From contig NC_135552.1 of assembly GCF_964340395.1 (NCBI RefSeq), forward strand, positions 26,946,681 through 27,010,680: DNA of 64,000 nt. Direction: 5' to 3'. Position numbers and translations under genes: made by a program. Below, one piece after another: positions 12,561-23,899 of the stretch (the first letter of the stretch is position 1; every line of letters begins with the position of its first letter). This stretch comes from Glandiceps talaboti (Eukaryota > Hemichordata > Enteropneusta > Spengelidae). The notes beneath the pieces are model-generated. The model was not told the DNA's origin. It was given only the letters and a program-made list of their open reading frames with translations, and did no database searches.

Positions 12561-13439
12561 ATACAACACATCTACTTTGCAATACAATACACCAGTTTGG
12601 AGCTATGTCTTCAGTGAAGGCTTTTATCATTTTCATTGCCATTTCATGATACTTTTCTGAAGTTACAGAAAAGTAGTTTCAGGTTGGCAGGGAAAACTGG
12701 TTGGGGGGGTCAGGTAATTAGAACTCATCATTTTCTTTTGACATGATTATTTCAGTCATCAGTTCTATACAGAGCTTGGTCACCTTGGGATTACGTATGC
12801 ATTATCTAATACAACATCAGCTGCTCCTGTTGCTTGATAATTACAATCTTTTGACATGGCTAAACAGAAACATGTGGACAGCACAAACAATAGACACATA
12901 ATATACATACTACCTTTCACCTGTTTTGTAAAAATCAATTTGTGGTATGAAACATCTCAAATTACATATCTTACATACAGACAAGACAGTACCTGAAAGC
13001 ACATGTAGGTTTGACATATGCAACAGTTATCGTTGTGACTTGATAAGATAAGTCCAACAATGTGTGTCGATGTGACTGTTAACTAATACCTATAGTAATC
13101 AGCTGATAGATTGATCTAGACAGCAAAATAGGCAGACTGTCTGTGAAATTCAATAATTGATTGTGTTTGGATGTAACTCAATCTACATCTAGACAAAATG
13201 CAAACATACAATAGCTCTCAATTATTTTTTGTGAATATTGACTTTATGATATTGTTGAACACAGTGGGGAATGCCTTTTTCTGGCTCACATCTAGGTCGC
13301 AGTATTAAAAGATCTTATAACCTTTCCTTTAAGTCTGATTTTTGTTTATATTGTACTTTCTGTCTGTCTATGATCATAAGGAAGTTATATATTGATGGAT
13401 TTGTTGTTCTGTGGTTTAATAGATAGATGGATCCAAATC

Positions 13440-13790
13440 CCAGGGGCAGTACCTGTGGTCAGCTCTGGTAAGGGTGTGTGGCCAGTGCTGGAAAACCCAT
13501 GCCCCATGTTAGACCCACTTTGACCAAAAATCAATACCCCATATTAGACCATTACAGGTTTTTAAAAGATGAAAGTTTAGACCTAAATACATTTTCCTTA
13601 GGAGGCAACATTTTGGACAATTAATGGCACTTATGATTTGGGAAAGGAGAATGGACCACATTTTAGACCAAGCAAAATAAAACAATAATGCAAAGTGGAC
13701 CCCATTTTAGACTCGTCAGCTACAAAAAAAAACCACCATTTTAGACCAAAGGGCTAGAAAAAGCACCCCTAAGGGCAGCATGTATACATA
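13440..13790. repeat. Repeat made of scattered 'ccattttagacc' phrases
   Basis: Phrases of the type 'ccccatnttagacc' recur at about 13501, 13540, 13660, 13690 and 13735. The left end reads 'atccaaatcccaggggcagt' and the right end 'acccctaagggcagca'. Probably a diverged mobile repeat of unknown class. Confidence 0.5.
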
Positions 13791-15890
13791 TACTCAAATA
13801 AGGGGAGTAGCCCTTCCCCCCCCCCCCCTCCAAACAGGAAAGTAATTTTCTCACATTCCATGTTTCAGTTAGATATCCATGTATATAGTGAAAGACATTA
13901 ATCAGAAGTCAAGTTTGAATACAATTTAGTCTAGAGACTATAGGCTATCTGACTTTGCATACTCAGGCCTGGCTGTACAGTTCTAGCAATTGAACAACAT
14001 TATCAAGCCAGATTGCCAAGCCTTTGGGCTGACAGTAGGGTGTACTGTTGTAAAGTATTACACAAGCTGTACATTTCTTTGAAGAGTGCAAATACCTCAA
14101 TTCTATACAAAGCTAATGTTGTTATTAGGCACTATTATGGCAGATCCAAAGAATGTCATTTGTCATTCTGTCAAATTTGACAATAATTTAATACAAATAC
14201 TAATCTAACACTGCTGATCTAAAAACCTTGACAATAGAGAATAAAGGCAGACCATTTTTTATAATTTAATTGTAGAGCAGTGAGCTCAATATTTTTGACC
14301 AAAAGAGATCAGAGAAATTATCTTAAAAGTGATCGTCATGACACCTTTAGTGATTAAATACAACAGCAATAAGACACTAACATTAATTACTGTAAAAACA
14401 ATATCAATAGAAGAAATTCTCTGAAAACTATCAATACTTTTCAAAAACTGCTTTAGGAGATATGATTTAGTCATAATCTTAATAAAAGAATTGTTTAATA
14501 TTTTTTTCAAGATAATTTATCCTACATTCACTGCCTAACATTAACCCTTAGTGCAGTGAGTTAAATATTAGAATAGATCAGGTGAATGATGAAAAATGAC
14601 CGCCATGGCAACTACCCGGTATCATAAGAACAATGTAGCCACTATATACAAAATAAAGAACACCTCAATTTGACTGAAGACACTAATAAAGCACTGATGC
14701 ATAGATTTAAGAATTAACAAAGCGTCACTCTCAATTGTGTAAATATCACCTATGATCAATTTGGAATTCCCCTGACAATTCTACCTGTCATTTGTGTGAC
14801 CTTTAAAGGTAAGATAAATGACAAATCATATTAAGTTTGACATTTGTAGGCGACATTCACCTTCACATTAAACAAGTGACATGTCCAAAGTCAGACTCTA
14901 TAATTAATTGGAACACACAACAGCAATTTTAATGAAAACCATATACACAAGTGACTTTCATTCATCCATGATACACTTCATAAAAATATGGGTCATTGTA
15001 ACCCAACCACATATGAAGTCAGGTGGGCAGTTTATTTCAGGAATGCATAGACTTACAGACTAATTGAAAATTAATTTCCCTTTTCAAATAGACTACAGAA
15101 TTCAGAATAAACAAACCTAAATAGACGAATACATTGTACCATTTGTATAGTCACAGAAATGAGGTAATTAGGCTAATGAGATGATTTTGCCACGTCAGCA
15201 TTCTAGTATTGTATATATTGCATAAACTGACTATAAGCAAGTTTTCTTCCTACATTCCTTGTAGTGTCTGCTTTAACCACGTTTCTAAAATGATTCTTGA
15301 TCATATCTCTTTCAATTGATTATTTATAACACTTTCAAGTTATTTGCTGACTCAACATGATAATGAATATGTCATTTTTTACCACAAGATCTTGTCAAAT
15401 TTTATCTACAACACAGTATGTCAGTTTTAAGATGTCTGCTGATGGGTATTTTATGTCCCTCCTACAATTATCAGCTCGTGAGATTGTTTTACAACATAAT
15501 TTGGTGAAATATTTTACAAATTGTGAAATATTAATGTTTTTTTGCGAGTGTCAGTATGACTGGTAGATAGAGAAAGTACTGACTCAGTAGTTTTACTTAA
15601 AACCAAGACATCGTCACTCTTCTCCATTCCAGTCAGGACACCTGAAACAAAGCCCCAAAAATAAAGACCTGGAAATATATATAAGAATGTCACAATTTCA
15701 AATTGTATTAAAGTTTTCTGTTTTTATAAAACATATACCCAAATGTAATACCGTTTTTACCTGGTGTTAATTTCAAATAATTAAAAATATATTAGATACT
15801 TTTAAAAAAAATTTATCCCATGATCTTTTTAGTATATAATCCTTTTTGTCAATTAGATATTATTACCCAATATTTGTTTTATTCAGCTGA
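13791..15890. other. No gene recognised
   Basis: AT-rich DNA, with a C-homopolymer near 13817. The short open frames at 14286-14510 and 15357-15566 have no acceptor or donor support. Confidence 0.5.
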
Positions 15891-15895
15891 GGAAA

Positions 15896-16140
15896 ATATA
15901 GGTGACATAAGGGGCCTTGTCACTATGAATGGAAGATGGATAGTGACATAAGGGGCCTTGTCACTATGAATGTAAGATGGATAGTGACATAATGGGCCTT
16001 GTCACCATGAATGTAAGATGGATAGTGACATAAGGGGCCTTGTCACTATGAATGGAAGATGGATAGTGACATAAGGGGCCTTGTCACAATGAATGTAAGA
16101 TGGATAGTGACATAAGGGGCCTTGTCACCATGAATGGACG
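15896..16140. repeat. 41-bp minisatellite with a palindromic core, about 6 copies
   Basis: Each unit contains GTGACATAAGGGGCCTTGTC followed by AC. This is an almost perfect palindrome (arms GTGAC..AAGG and CCTT..GTCAC) followed by an 'atgaatggaagatggata' type spacer. Copies differ at few positions. A similar core occurs alone at about 23366-23382 (CTAAGGGGCCTTGTCAC). Confidence 0.9.
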
Positions 16141-16293
16141 CTAAATGGGTACTTTGTCACAAGTGATTCCTAGCTGAACTGAGAATATCATATTTACATT
16201 GACACAACCTTAGTTTAATATGAAACAGAAAAGACAATTATGATGATTGATTTTGAAGATTTTGACTCATATTTTGAGCACTAAAGAACCAAC

Positions 16294-16376
16294 CTAGGCA
16301 TACATTAATATCCACCAAAGGTTGTCTTTTTTACCAAACACTAGGCATACATTAATATCCACCAAAGGTTGTCTTT
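16294..16376. repeat. 47-bp direct tandem duplication
   Basis: 'ctaggcatacattaatatcc' followed by 'accaaaggttgtctttt' starts at 16294 and again at 16341 with almost no differences, so the duplication is recent. Confidence 0.85.
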
Positions 16377-16399
16377 GCTTGTATGTGGTTAATATTATA

Positions 16400-17570
16400 A
16401 ATCCACACTTTTACAGAGTTGAGTTGGTTACAACTGACGGCATATTGATCTGTATTCTTGATTGATTTAAAATGGAAAGAAGATCATCAAAGAAGGACAA
16501 AAAACAACAATTTATTATAGTATCAGTTGAAAGTAACTTTGCAGCTTTTTATGAAATGAAGACCTGGCCAGGCTGAGTATACAGAGAAATGAAAATTTGA
16601 TATTATTAGCCCCAAGATATTCATTAATTAACCAGTCAATGCCATAAAAATGATGAATTTCCTAGACCTGTATCAGTGTGGTATATGTTATAGCATAACA
16701 CACGATATCTACAATCTAACTAATGAGTTTCAAAACAATTTAAATAAATTTTATCAAAATGATAAAAAGTCACATTAAATGTCAGAACTTCTGTATTTTA
16801 TTAAAAGTGACCGGTAAAGGGTCAAATGATGTGATATGTATGCATGCTAGGGGGTCTCGCTAGAAATAGTCCATGCGGAAACTGACATCAACTAAAAAAG
16901 ACAATATAACGCTGTTCTTCCAATCAGTAATGGCTGTACATCTGATAGGAAGAAATAAACAACACAGAGACCATTTGAAAAACAATAGAAAACCTGAACT
17001 AGACACTCACACATGAAAAAAAAATGAAATAAAATGAAATAAAATAAAATAAAAAATCTACCTACCTCATCTATTCTAAAATTGAGCGTAATCTGAACCA
17101 CACGATTTTTTTTATTAGGCCTGAGATGAGTAAAAAATTAGTGTAATTTACTATAAACAAAGAACATGACATATCCATTACTGTTACAATTTTACCACAT
17201 GTACACACACTAGTCAACATTTCATTGGGGAGGGGGGGGGGGTCATGAATTTATGCAACATTCATAATGCTCTTTTTGAAGTTCAAAATGAATAAATACG
17301 TAATCAGTCTTTGTGAGTTATTTTTGTTTCAAACATCAGACTTTCTAATACATTATTACAGTATATTAGTATTAGATAGATGGAAGTGCCAACATTCCCT
17401 TACTAGCAACCATTTTCACACCCTGTCATATTTTTCACTGCAAATTCTTGTTTTTCTGTACATTTTTACAGCTCATTTCTCTTTCATATTTAAATGGTAT
17501 CAAAAAAATTATCTTCAAGAATTTTTTTATGTTAAAATTGTGATGTAAAAATATCACATCAACAAAAAAA
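16400..17570. other. No gene recognised
   Basis: AT-rich DNA, with an AAATA-rich tract at 17020-17055 and a G-homopolymer at about 17225-17242. Confidence 0.5.
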
Positions 17571-17571
17571 A

Positions 17572-17885
17572 GGAACGTTTATGAGAATGAAATTGCTGAC
17601 TTCTACATCAGCATACTAGGTGTAAATTGATCGTGTGTAACACTATTTTTGTCATAGTAATTTAGTTTGCATAATTTAGACTTTCCAATAGTAGATTAAA
17701 AGACATTCGACTTTTGTCCATGTAAGTGACGTTTTGGAGTATCGAAAAATAGGTTTATGAAAATTAAATTGCCGACATCTTTTACATAATTGCTAATCTT
17801 AAAGATATCTATGTCATGGTAACTTGTTTTGCATAATTTAAACTTTCCCAGAGTAGATTAGAAACACTTCTGGAGTCCTTTTTGG
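17572..17885. repeat. Diverged tandem duplication of about 175 bp
   Basis: The order 'tttatgagaatgaaattgc', 'gtcatagtaa', 'gcataatttagactttcc', 'gtagatta' in the first copy (about 17578-17698) is matched by 'tttatgaaaattaaattgc', 'gtcatggtaa', 'gcataatttaaactttcc', 'gtagatta' in the second (about 17753-17862). Confidence 0.75.
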
Positions 17886-17890
17886 AGTCC

Positions 17891-17910
17891 TATGTTACCA
17901 TGGTAACATA
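17891..17910. promoter_or_regulatory. 20-bp perfect palindrome containing an RFX-type X-box
   Basis: TATGTTACCATGGTAACATA is its own reverse complement. The inner GTTACCATGGTAAC (17894-17907) matches the known RFX-factor X-box consensus GTNRCC-N(0-3)-RGYAAC. No promoter or first exon is recognised next to it, so function is an inference from the motif alone. Confidence 0.45.
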
Positions 17911-19014
17911 TTTGTATGATGTAGGAGTATTTGACCCAGCTGATAACATTACATAATTTTAGCAATCTAAATAAGGCAGAGTATTGAATTGTTTTCTGCG
18001 AAATCAAGTAATTCTGAGCAATATAAAGGAAATGATTGAATTCAGTATAAACATACTTAGCTATTCCCAGCTGCTAATTGATGGGAATTTGTTTCAGGAA
18101 AATCTTCGTATGTTTGCTACAATACACAGAAATTCTTGCAACTATCCAGAAAACAACTTTTCTGAAATTTTCTATCCAATTAAAGGTTGAGCTACTTATT
18201 ATAAAGAGTTGCAGTTATTAAGTTTATACCATAACATATGGCAATAACAGATGTGTATGCAGCTAACCACTGCACCCGGAGGTTCTCAATGTACTAGTAG
18301 CCTTGACTGTTATATGGAAATGCAGTGCAGGTCAGAGATAATGTATATTTGCAATTATGTCGGAGATTAATAAACAGGGAAATGGCAAAGGTTCTATACA
18401 TATTGTTATTACTTTTTTGTTCAAATTTCCATCTCCATTTGATGAAATCTGAGCAGTTCATTAATCACGTAAATCAAACAGGTGTGTTTACATGCAGCCT
18501 TGAAAGCTTTCATCATGGTTGGATTCATAAACACTTTTTAAAGTTCTTCTAAAGTTATAAAATTATTTTTTTTAAATCCTGGAATTAACTACTACTGGAA
18601 AATCTTGAAAGGCTTTGTACAATATTACTGGAAAATATGACACTGGCTGGCCTGAAATAGGGGTAAAACGGAGTCCTCAAAATGTGTTAAATTTTCAGTG
18701 AACGTGAATTAATCAAATAGTTAATCAAGGTGAAAGATTAATAGATTGTGTTTTACTCAAAATTCAAAGAAATATAGAAATACTCTACAAAGAAATTAAC
18801 CATGAATAAAATTTAATGATTTCATTTGATGCAATTAACATGTGAGATGTAGTAAATTTATTTAATCAAGCAATTTATGAAGATACATGCAGTATTGAAA
18901 TTTGTTGCCACAAGGATAACTGGTGAAAGTGTATCAGACAAAGTAATATCAAAGTAATAAAACATACTGACTAGAAAGGTATATGTAATGGGTCACATGA
19001 ACCTTTTTTGTCGT

Positions 19015-19200
19015 TGTTAGTACAACTAAACTGAGGTTCAGTACAGTGCTGCAGGTAAGGTAAGATATCTGTCTGTGTAGATGTGTGTGTGTTTATTTGT
19101 GTGTCTATGAGTAACAACTTATAAAAGTCAATAACCACAAGGCCAATTTCAGTGAAACTTGACAAGAATTTGGTGGCCTTGGTCAAGGCAGTGTGATAGG
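19015..19200. repeat. Second copy of the TG-centred dispersed repeat
   Basis: Related to 10435-10670: 'acaactaaactgaggttcagt', then a CTGT/TG-rich centre (19070-19110), then 'ataaaagtcaataaccac'. The microsatellite centre is much shorter here. Confidence 0.5.
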
Positions 19201-19319
19201 AGAAGTGGGGAAGATTATTTTTGGTGAAATGTTAACTGATTGGTATATTCCTAATTAGGGGTTTTTAAATGAAGAGTTGTTCATGACAAGATGATCCCAC
19301 CATAGAACTATGCAAATTA

Positions 19320-19690
19320 GGACCAAATAACTAGTAACCACATGACCAAACCCTAAACATCCAAACTTCTGTATCTCTTGCAAAGATAACAACAGTTATG
19401 GGTACTTATTTGGATTATTATTCAAAAACAAACAATAATTTGCATACTAGTAACCACATCCATGCGCTTAGCAACAGTCCAAAATGCCACTGTCTTTTGT
19501 AAAAATAACAACACTGATGGATAGTCCAGTGAATAAACTTTCAAAAATAAGCACAAATGCATAGCAACCATAGCCACAGCCATAGCAACATCCAAATACC
19601 AGTTTCTTTCACAGAGAAGAAAATAGTGAGGGTAGTCAAATGAGTGACCAATCAAATATGAACACAAATATACATAGTAACCATGACTGT
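19320..19690. repeat. Degenerate tandem array of about 120-bp units
   Basis: Units carry 'agtaaccaca'/'agcaaccata' phrases followed by 'caacatccaaa', a 'tctttngcaaagataacaac' phrase and an 'atggntagtc' phrase. Copies begin near 19329, 19447, 19562 and 19674. A solitary relative lies at 11280-11400. Confidence 0.6.
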
Positions 19691-20079
19691 GGACTATTCA
19701 CTTTCCATGTGAATGTGCACATTTGAAAAATAAAAGTCCTACCACAAAGTCGAATATCATGATCAGAGAGAATGATAGGAAGTGCCTGGGATCCATGCTG
19801 TCCAGGTAAACAGTAGCAGGAAATGAAATACGTTGTATGGGTTCCAGGCTCCAACAGACATGGAATTAGGGACAAGTATCAAAATACAAGACTTTACTTT
19901 CCCATGTTTCTATGTCACAGCCTTGGGGAGCAACCACAGAAGAACAGTCAACGCTGAAAATACTAGAAAAGGAAAAGACCTAGTTTGTAATTACATGTCG
20001 TATGAACAAAAGATTAATTCTTAGTAGTTTGGTTTTGACCATGAACAAACAAATTGAATATAAAGTATACAGTTCATGA

Positions 20080-20640
20080 TGTGAGTCTGATGAATATTTA
20101 CCATCCATAATATGTAATTTACATGAAATTTGAATTTCACGAATATTCATGAATCTGCTTAGCATAAATTAATACTAATAAGTATCACTTTGTGCATGAG
20201 ATGGAAACCGAAGACAGGAATTCTGGAATGTATCAGAAATCATTGGTATTAATATTACTTATTAAATTTGAATATTCATGAATGAACATAACTTAATGCC
20301 AATCGGTATCAGATTGTGACACAAGATGAAAAAAGAATTATGGAACATTTTAGAAAGAAAATATGCCCTGAAAAGTCTTTCAGTACATCCATTAAAGTTA
20401 TCAACAACATCATGCCATGATTATTATATTTGAATAGTTGGAATATTCATGAAAAAAGTATCACACTTTGCATGAGATATGAAGAAAAAGGATGATGTGT
20501 AAAGTATGAAATGTTAACTTAATTTTCTGTCAGTACCTCCAATATATAATCATCAATAATATCTCATTAACATAACATTTGAATATCATGAATAAATGAA
20601 TACTAATCAGTATCTTAATGTGACGTAGGTAAAAATCAGA
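20080..20640. repeat. Degenerate tandem array centred on 'aatattcatgaat'
   Basis: Three to four units of about 150-190 bp contain, in order, an 'attcatgaat' phrase, 'actaatnagtatcac', 'catgagatga' and a 'cagtacntccantaaa' phrase. Copies are diverged. Confidence 0.6.
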
Positions 20641-22500
20641 AAGAATACTGTGAATTTTTTGTCATTGCATCAATTGTATAAACTGAATCTATGTATCAGC
20701 TACTAGAAGCTTAAATAACAATAGTCTAGTTCCTGACGGACCGTATTCCATACTACTGTAACTTCGCACTTACACCAACTAGTCGAGCCTATGACTCAAG
20801 GCGTTAATTGTGGTTCAACCCCATGTGAGCGAAGCGTGTCAGTAGTAATATATCACAAATTGACGGGCTGTCGTCATCGCTTATTAATATTCATTTGATA
20901 CAGTATTTTGACTATATGTCCAATGTCCAACAGGACTCCACCTCCAGTCTTTTTAAACTAAAATCATATGGGGACGCGACGACTTCATCATATCTATATG
21001 AACACTGTAGGTGGGAGCACAGAATTCTGTGTGAGAGTCACAGGCTTGACTAGATGGTATAAGTGTGAAGTTAACGTAGTACGGAATATGGTCCATCAGG
21101 AACTAGAAAATGACAGGTTTAAGGTTGAGTATAAGGAACATAGATTAGAATTTATTTTTATCTGATACACACACTCCAGGTTCAATGACAGATATATTAA
21201 GTAGTGTTAAAAGGTGTAGGTTTACATACAAGTGAAAACTACTTGACGGATTGACCATTAAAATTGATACCTCTCTTTATCTTGGGTTCATATTTCATAG
21301 CTTGGTTCACTTAGAACTTTGGCAAATGTCACCATGTTCAAATTCAAATTTTGTTTTAGTCTATCAAGTATTACATTTAGGATTAGCGTAAAATTTTTCT
21401 TATTTCTCGTCATTTTTATGTATAATCATTTTTATGGCTTTCTTACTTTTTATGATTTGCTTATATTTGCTTACAGCTGTGTTTGTTTGACCCTATTTTG
21501 GGGTATACATGTATAGAATTATATAGCTGATAGGGTTGAGTTGTATACTGCCTGCATGGACAAAGCACTCATGTGTCACCAATTTGCATTGTGTTCTTTG
21601 TCTCAGATAATAAGAAATAAGGTCAAAATAACATGTTTTCAAACATTCTCTAATGTCGTCATCCTGTGATATATCAAAAGAAATAAACTACTATAGTTTT
21701 TATATTTGAGGTGCACTATACCTCACCTAGACCGTTGTTTTATTGCTATAGTAACAGATGGTTTAGTCCACTGTCTGTCTACATGTGTATCTCACTGATT
21801 ACATGGTATATGGACTTTTGAAGGCAATCCTACTTGATACCACTTTGCAACAATATATGACCAGACTTTACTCAAGTCTGGGTTTGCAAAACAGAAACGA
21901 TATTATTTGAACTGTATCATGATATTTTATGAGTCAGGCCGGGTATTGAAGGACGAGTTCATAGTATGGTAGAGGTTGACAATTTATATACCATATAAGG
22001 ATATATGATTACTGTAGGTTGCATTTGATGATAATGAGAACCGGAAAAAAACAGTCCCACTAGTAATTAGTCAAAACAGACATTTTGAACTAAAACTCTT
22101 TTATCTAAGAGGGCTTCTATATAGCATGATTTTGGATGGAAGTATAAACATAATGAAGTATAGATTGAATGTGTAACATACAACCAACAAAGTGTGCTTA
22201 TTAGCGTTCACTAAAGATTGAAATTAGATGGGAGAAGGAAATGTTCATTCTTGAGCTTCTAGTTCTAATCACTACTATAATCTGAGATAGAGTTTTTGAA
22301 GGTAAATATTACTGTATATTCAAATCTACTCTAGTCTAGCTACTATACGTGGCATCAAATCTCAAGATCTCTGATGCCATGTATAACATCTAGACAAAAT
22401 TTACCATAGTACTACCTACCCCAAGCCTACCATTAATTGTTATCGACAGAATTAACCCAAACCTGATATTTAGGCATAATTCAATTTAGTAAGTAATTAC
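20641..22500. other. No gene recognised
   Basis: A moderately CpG-containing stretch at 20720-20890 includes GTGGTTCAACCCC, which resembles a tRNA B box, but no matching A box and no cloverleaf is seen. The 65-codon frame at 20968-21165 lacks splice support. Confidence 0.45.
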
Positions 22501-22509
22501 TCATTGACA

Positions 22510-22690
22510 TAATTAGTGTGCCAATTTGATGTGCCACTGACGCACACAATTTCTAGTGACACACCAAAATTTGGTGTACCCCTATCTCTTACTATTAGGT
22601 GACTCACAAGAAATGATAGTTTTTATCATACTGACCCACAACAACAACAATTTGGCTATCATTAGAGGGCACACTGGACATAATTAGTGT
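22510..22690. repeat. Dispersed repeat, copy 1
   Basis: Shares in order 'gccaatttgatgtgccactg', 'caatttc', 'gtgacacaccaaaa', 'ttggt', 'actcacaagaaa' and 'gagggcaca' with the stretch at 26125-26310. Two diverged members of one repeat family. Confidence 0.6.
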
Positions 22691-23222
22691 TTATATTACA
22701 ATAGAAAGTTGAGAAAACCCCTGATATAAACAAAACTAACAACATCAGAAGACAAGTTTCATTGCTGTCAAAGGCATGCATCAACATTATACTCAGTCAG
22801 TTCAATCATTTCTTTGTTAATAATATGTTTATTAACCAAGCTGAGTAAAAAGCATGAACTTGGCTTGTGCCACTTTAAATGTGTAAGAAATGTGAAAATA
22901 CAATTACACATGTACAGTATGTAGATTGGAAGTATACTGAATATGAGTCAAAGCTGAAGAATTACAAGTGCCACCACCAACATCTATGTCATGTATGGCT
23001 GCCAAAAAACTAGACCCATTGATATGGCTGTGGCATCCAGCCAGCACTAAAAACCAAACACTAGTATGCCAATTAGGAAACTAAAACTTCAATGGTATGC
23101 TGAGTTAACTCATAGTCAGATGCCAACATATTTTTACATTGATGAAATACTTGCTCACGTATGTAACTTACGTCAAACTTATTCACAAAATTCTTTCTCT
23201 TTTTATTTTGTATATTTTACAG

Positions 23223-23297
23223 CCTGAAAGTGAACCGAGATATACCAGCCATAAGTATTACATTATCCAAGGATGTCCTAGATACCAAAATACCAGG
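23223..23297 (+). CDS. Internal coding exon of the plus-strand gene that ends at 33.4 kb
   Basis: A strong acceptor (TTTGTATATTTTACAG, AG at 23221-23222) and a strong donor (GTAAGG at 23298) bound 75 bases. The frame consistent with the downstream exon reads LKVNRDIPAISITL then SKDVLDTKIP, ending with two bases (GG). The last exon at 32885 needs exactly two bases to complete its first codon, giving Gly across the junction (KIP-G-YQAPNS). The other open frame through this exon hits an early stop after splicing. I do not recognise the protein. The intron to the next exon would be 9.6 kb, so an unseen exon in between is possible. Confidence 0.5.
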
Positions 23298-23359
23298 GTA
23301 AGGCTATTGAATATTATTCCCCAATATTTGTCTTCTTTCGGCCAGTGAATATATGCAAG

Positions 23360-23822
23360 TAACCTAAGGGGCCTTGTCACGATGAGTCAATAGACAAGTA
23401 GTGACAAAAGCCTTTGGCGTTGAGTATGTTGTGTGTAAACAAATACAAATATCGGGAATACTACAAATATACCTCCTCAAGCATAATTTATGGAACTTAG
23501 AAAAAATAATGGCAAGTTTGAACGTTTTGACTTATATTTTAAGCACTGCAGAACTAGTGATACAGACGTGAGTTGCCATGTTCAGTTCAGTTCAGTTCAG
23601 TGCGTTGGTCCAGCCATTGTCTGTTGGCTCTTAAAGTGGCCATATGGATGAGAATTTGGTATTTATTTTGGATTTTTATTTGATAAAACAGCTTCACTAA
23701 GTTTTTGTACTTGAAAAAATAATGTGAAATAACATATACTATTTGAAAAAATAATGTGAAATAACATATACTAAGTCTATGTTCACAACTCAATAAACGG
23801 CAAAACATTAAACAATGTGTAA
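23360..23822. repeat. Isolated 'aaggggccttgtcac' copy and small tandem duplications
   Basis: A single core of the 41-bp minisatellite family occurs at about 23366-23382, followed by 'tagtgacaaaa'. (TTCAG)n occupies about 23580-23600. A 32-bp direct duplication ('ttgaaaaaataatgtgaaat'...) begins at 23711 and 23743. Confidence 0.7.
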
Positions 23823-23824
23823 AA

Positions 23825-23854
23825 TGTTTGTTATTGTACGTACAATAACAAACA
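23825..23854. repeat. 30-bp perfect palindrome
   Basis: The arm TGTTTGTTATTGTAC is followed directly by its exact reverse complement GTACAATAACAAACA, with no spacer. It sits just beyond the 32-bp duplication. Such a perfect palindrome may be a recombination by-product or a dyad binding site. Confidence 0.85.
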
Positions 23855-23899
23855 ATAACAAAGTGTTTGCAATGTTTAATAGTGATTAGGAGTTCACAG

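Noticed and set aside
15896-16140. CRISPR-like direct repeats
   Set aside because: This and the other regular arrays (for example 57.7 kb and 62.6 kb) have no unique spacers. They are eukaryotic minisatellites, and the gene structure excludes a prokaryotic source.
20800-20830. Possible tRNA gene (GGTTCAACCCC B-box-like motif)
   Set aside because: No A box at the right distance and no cloverleaf. No true tRNA or rRNA gene was recognised in the window.
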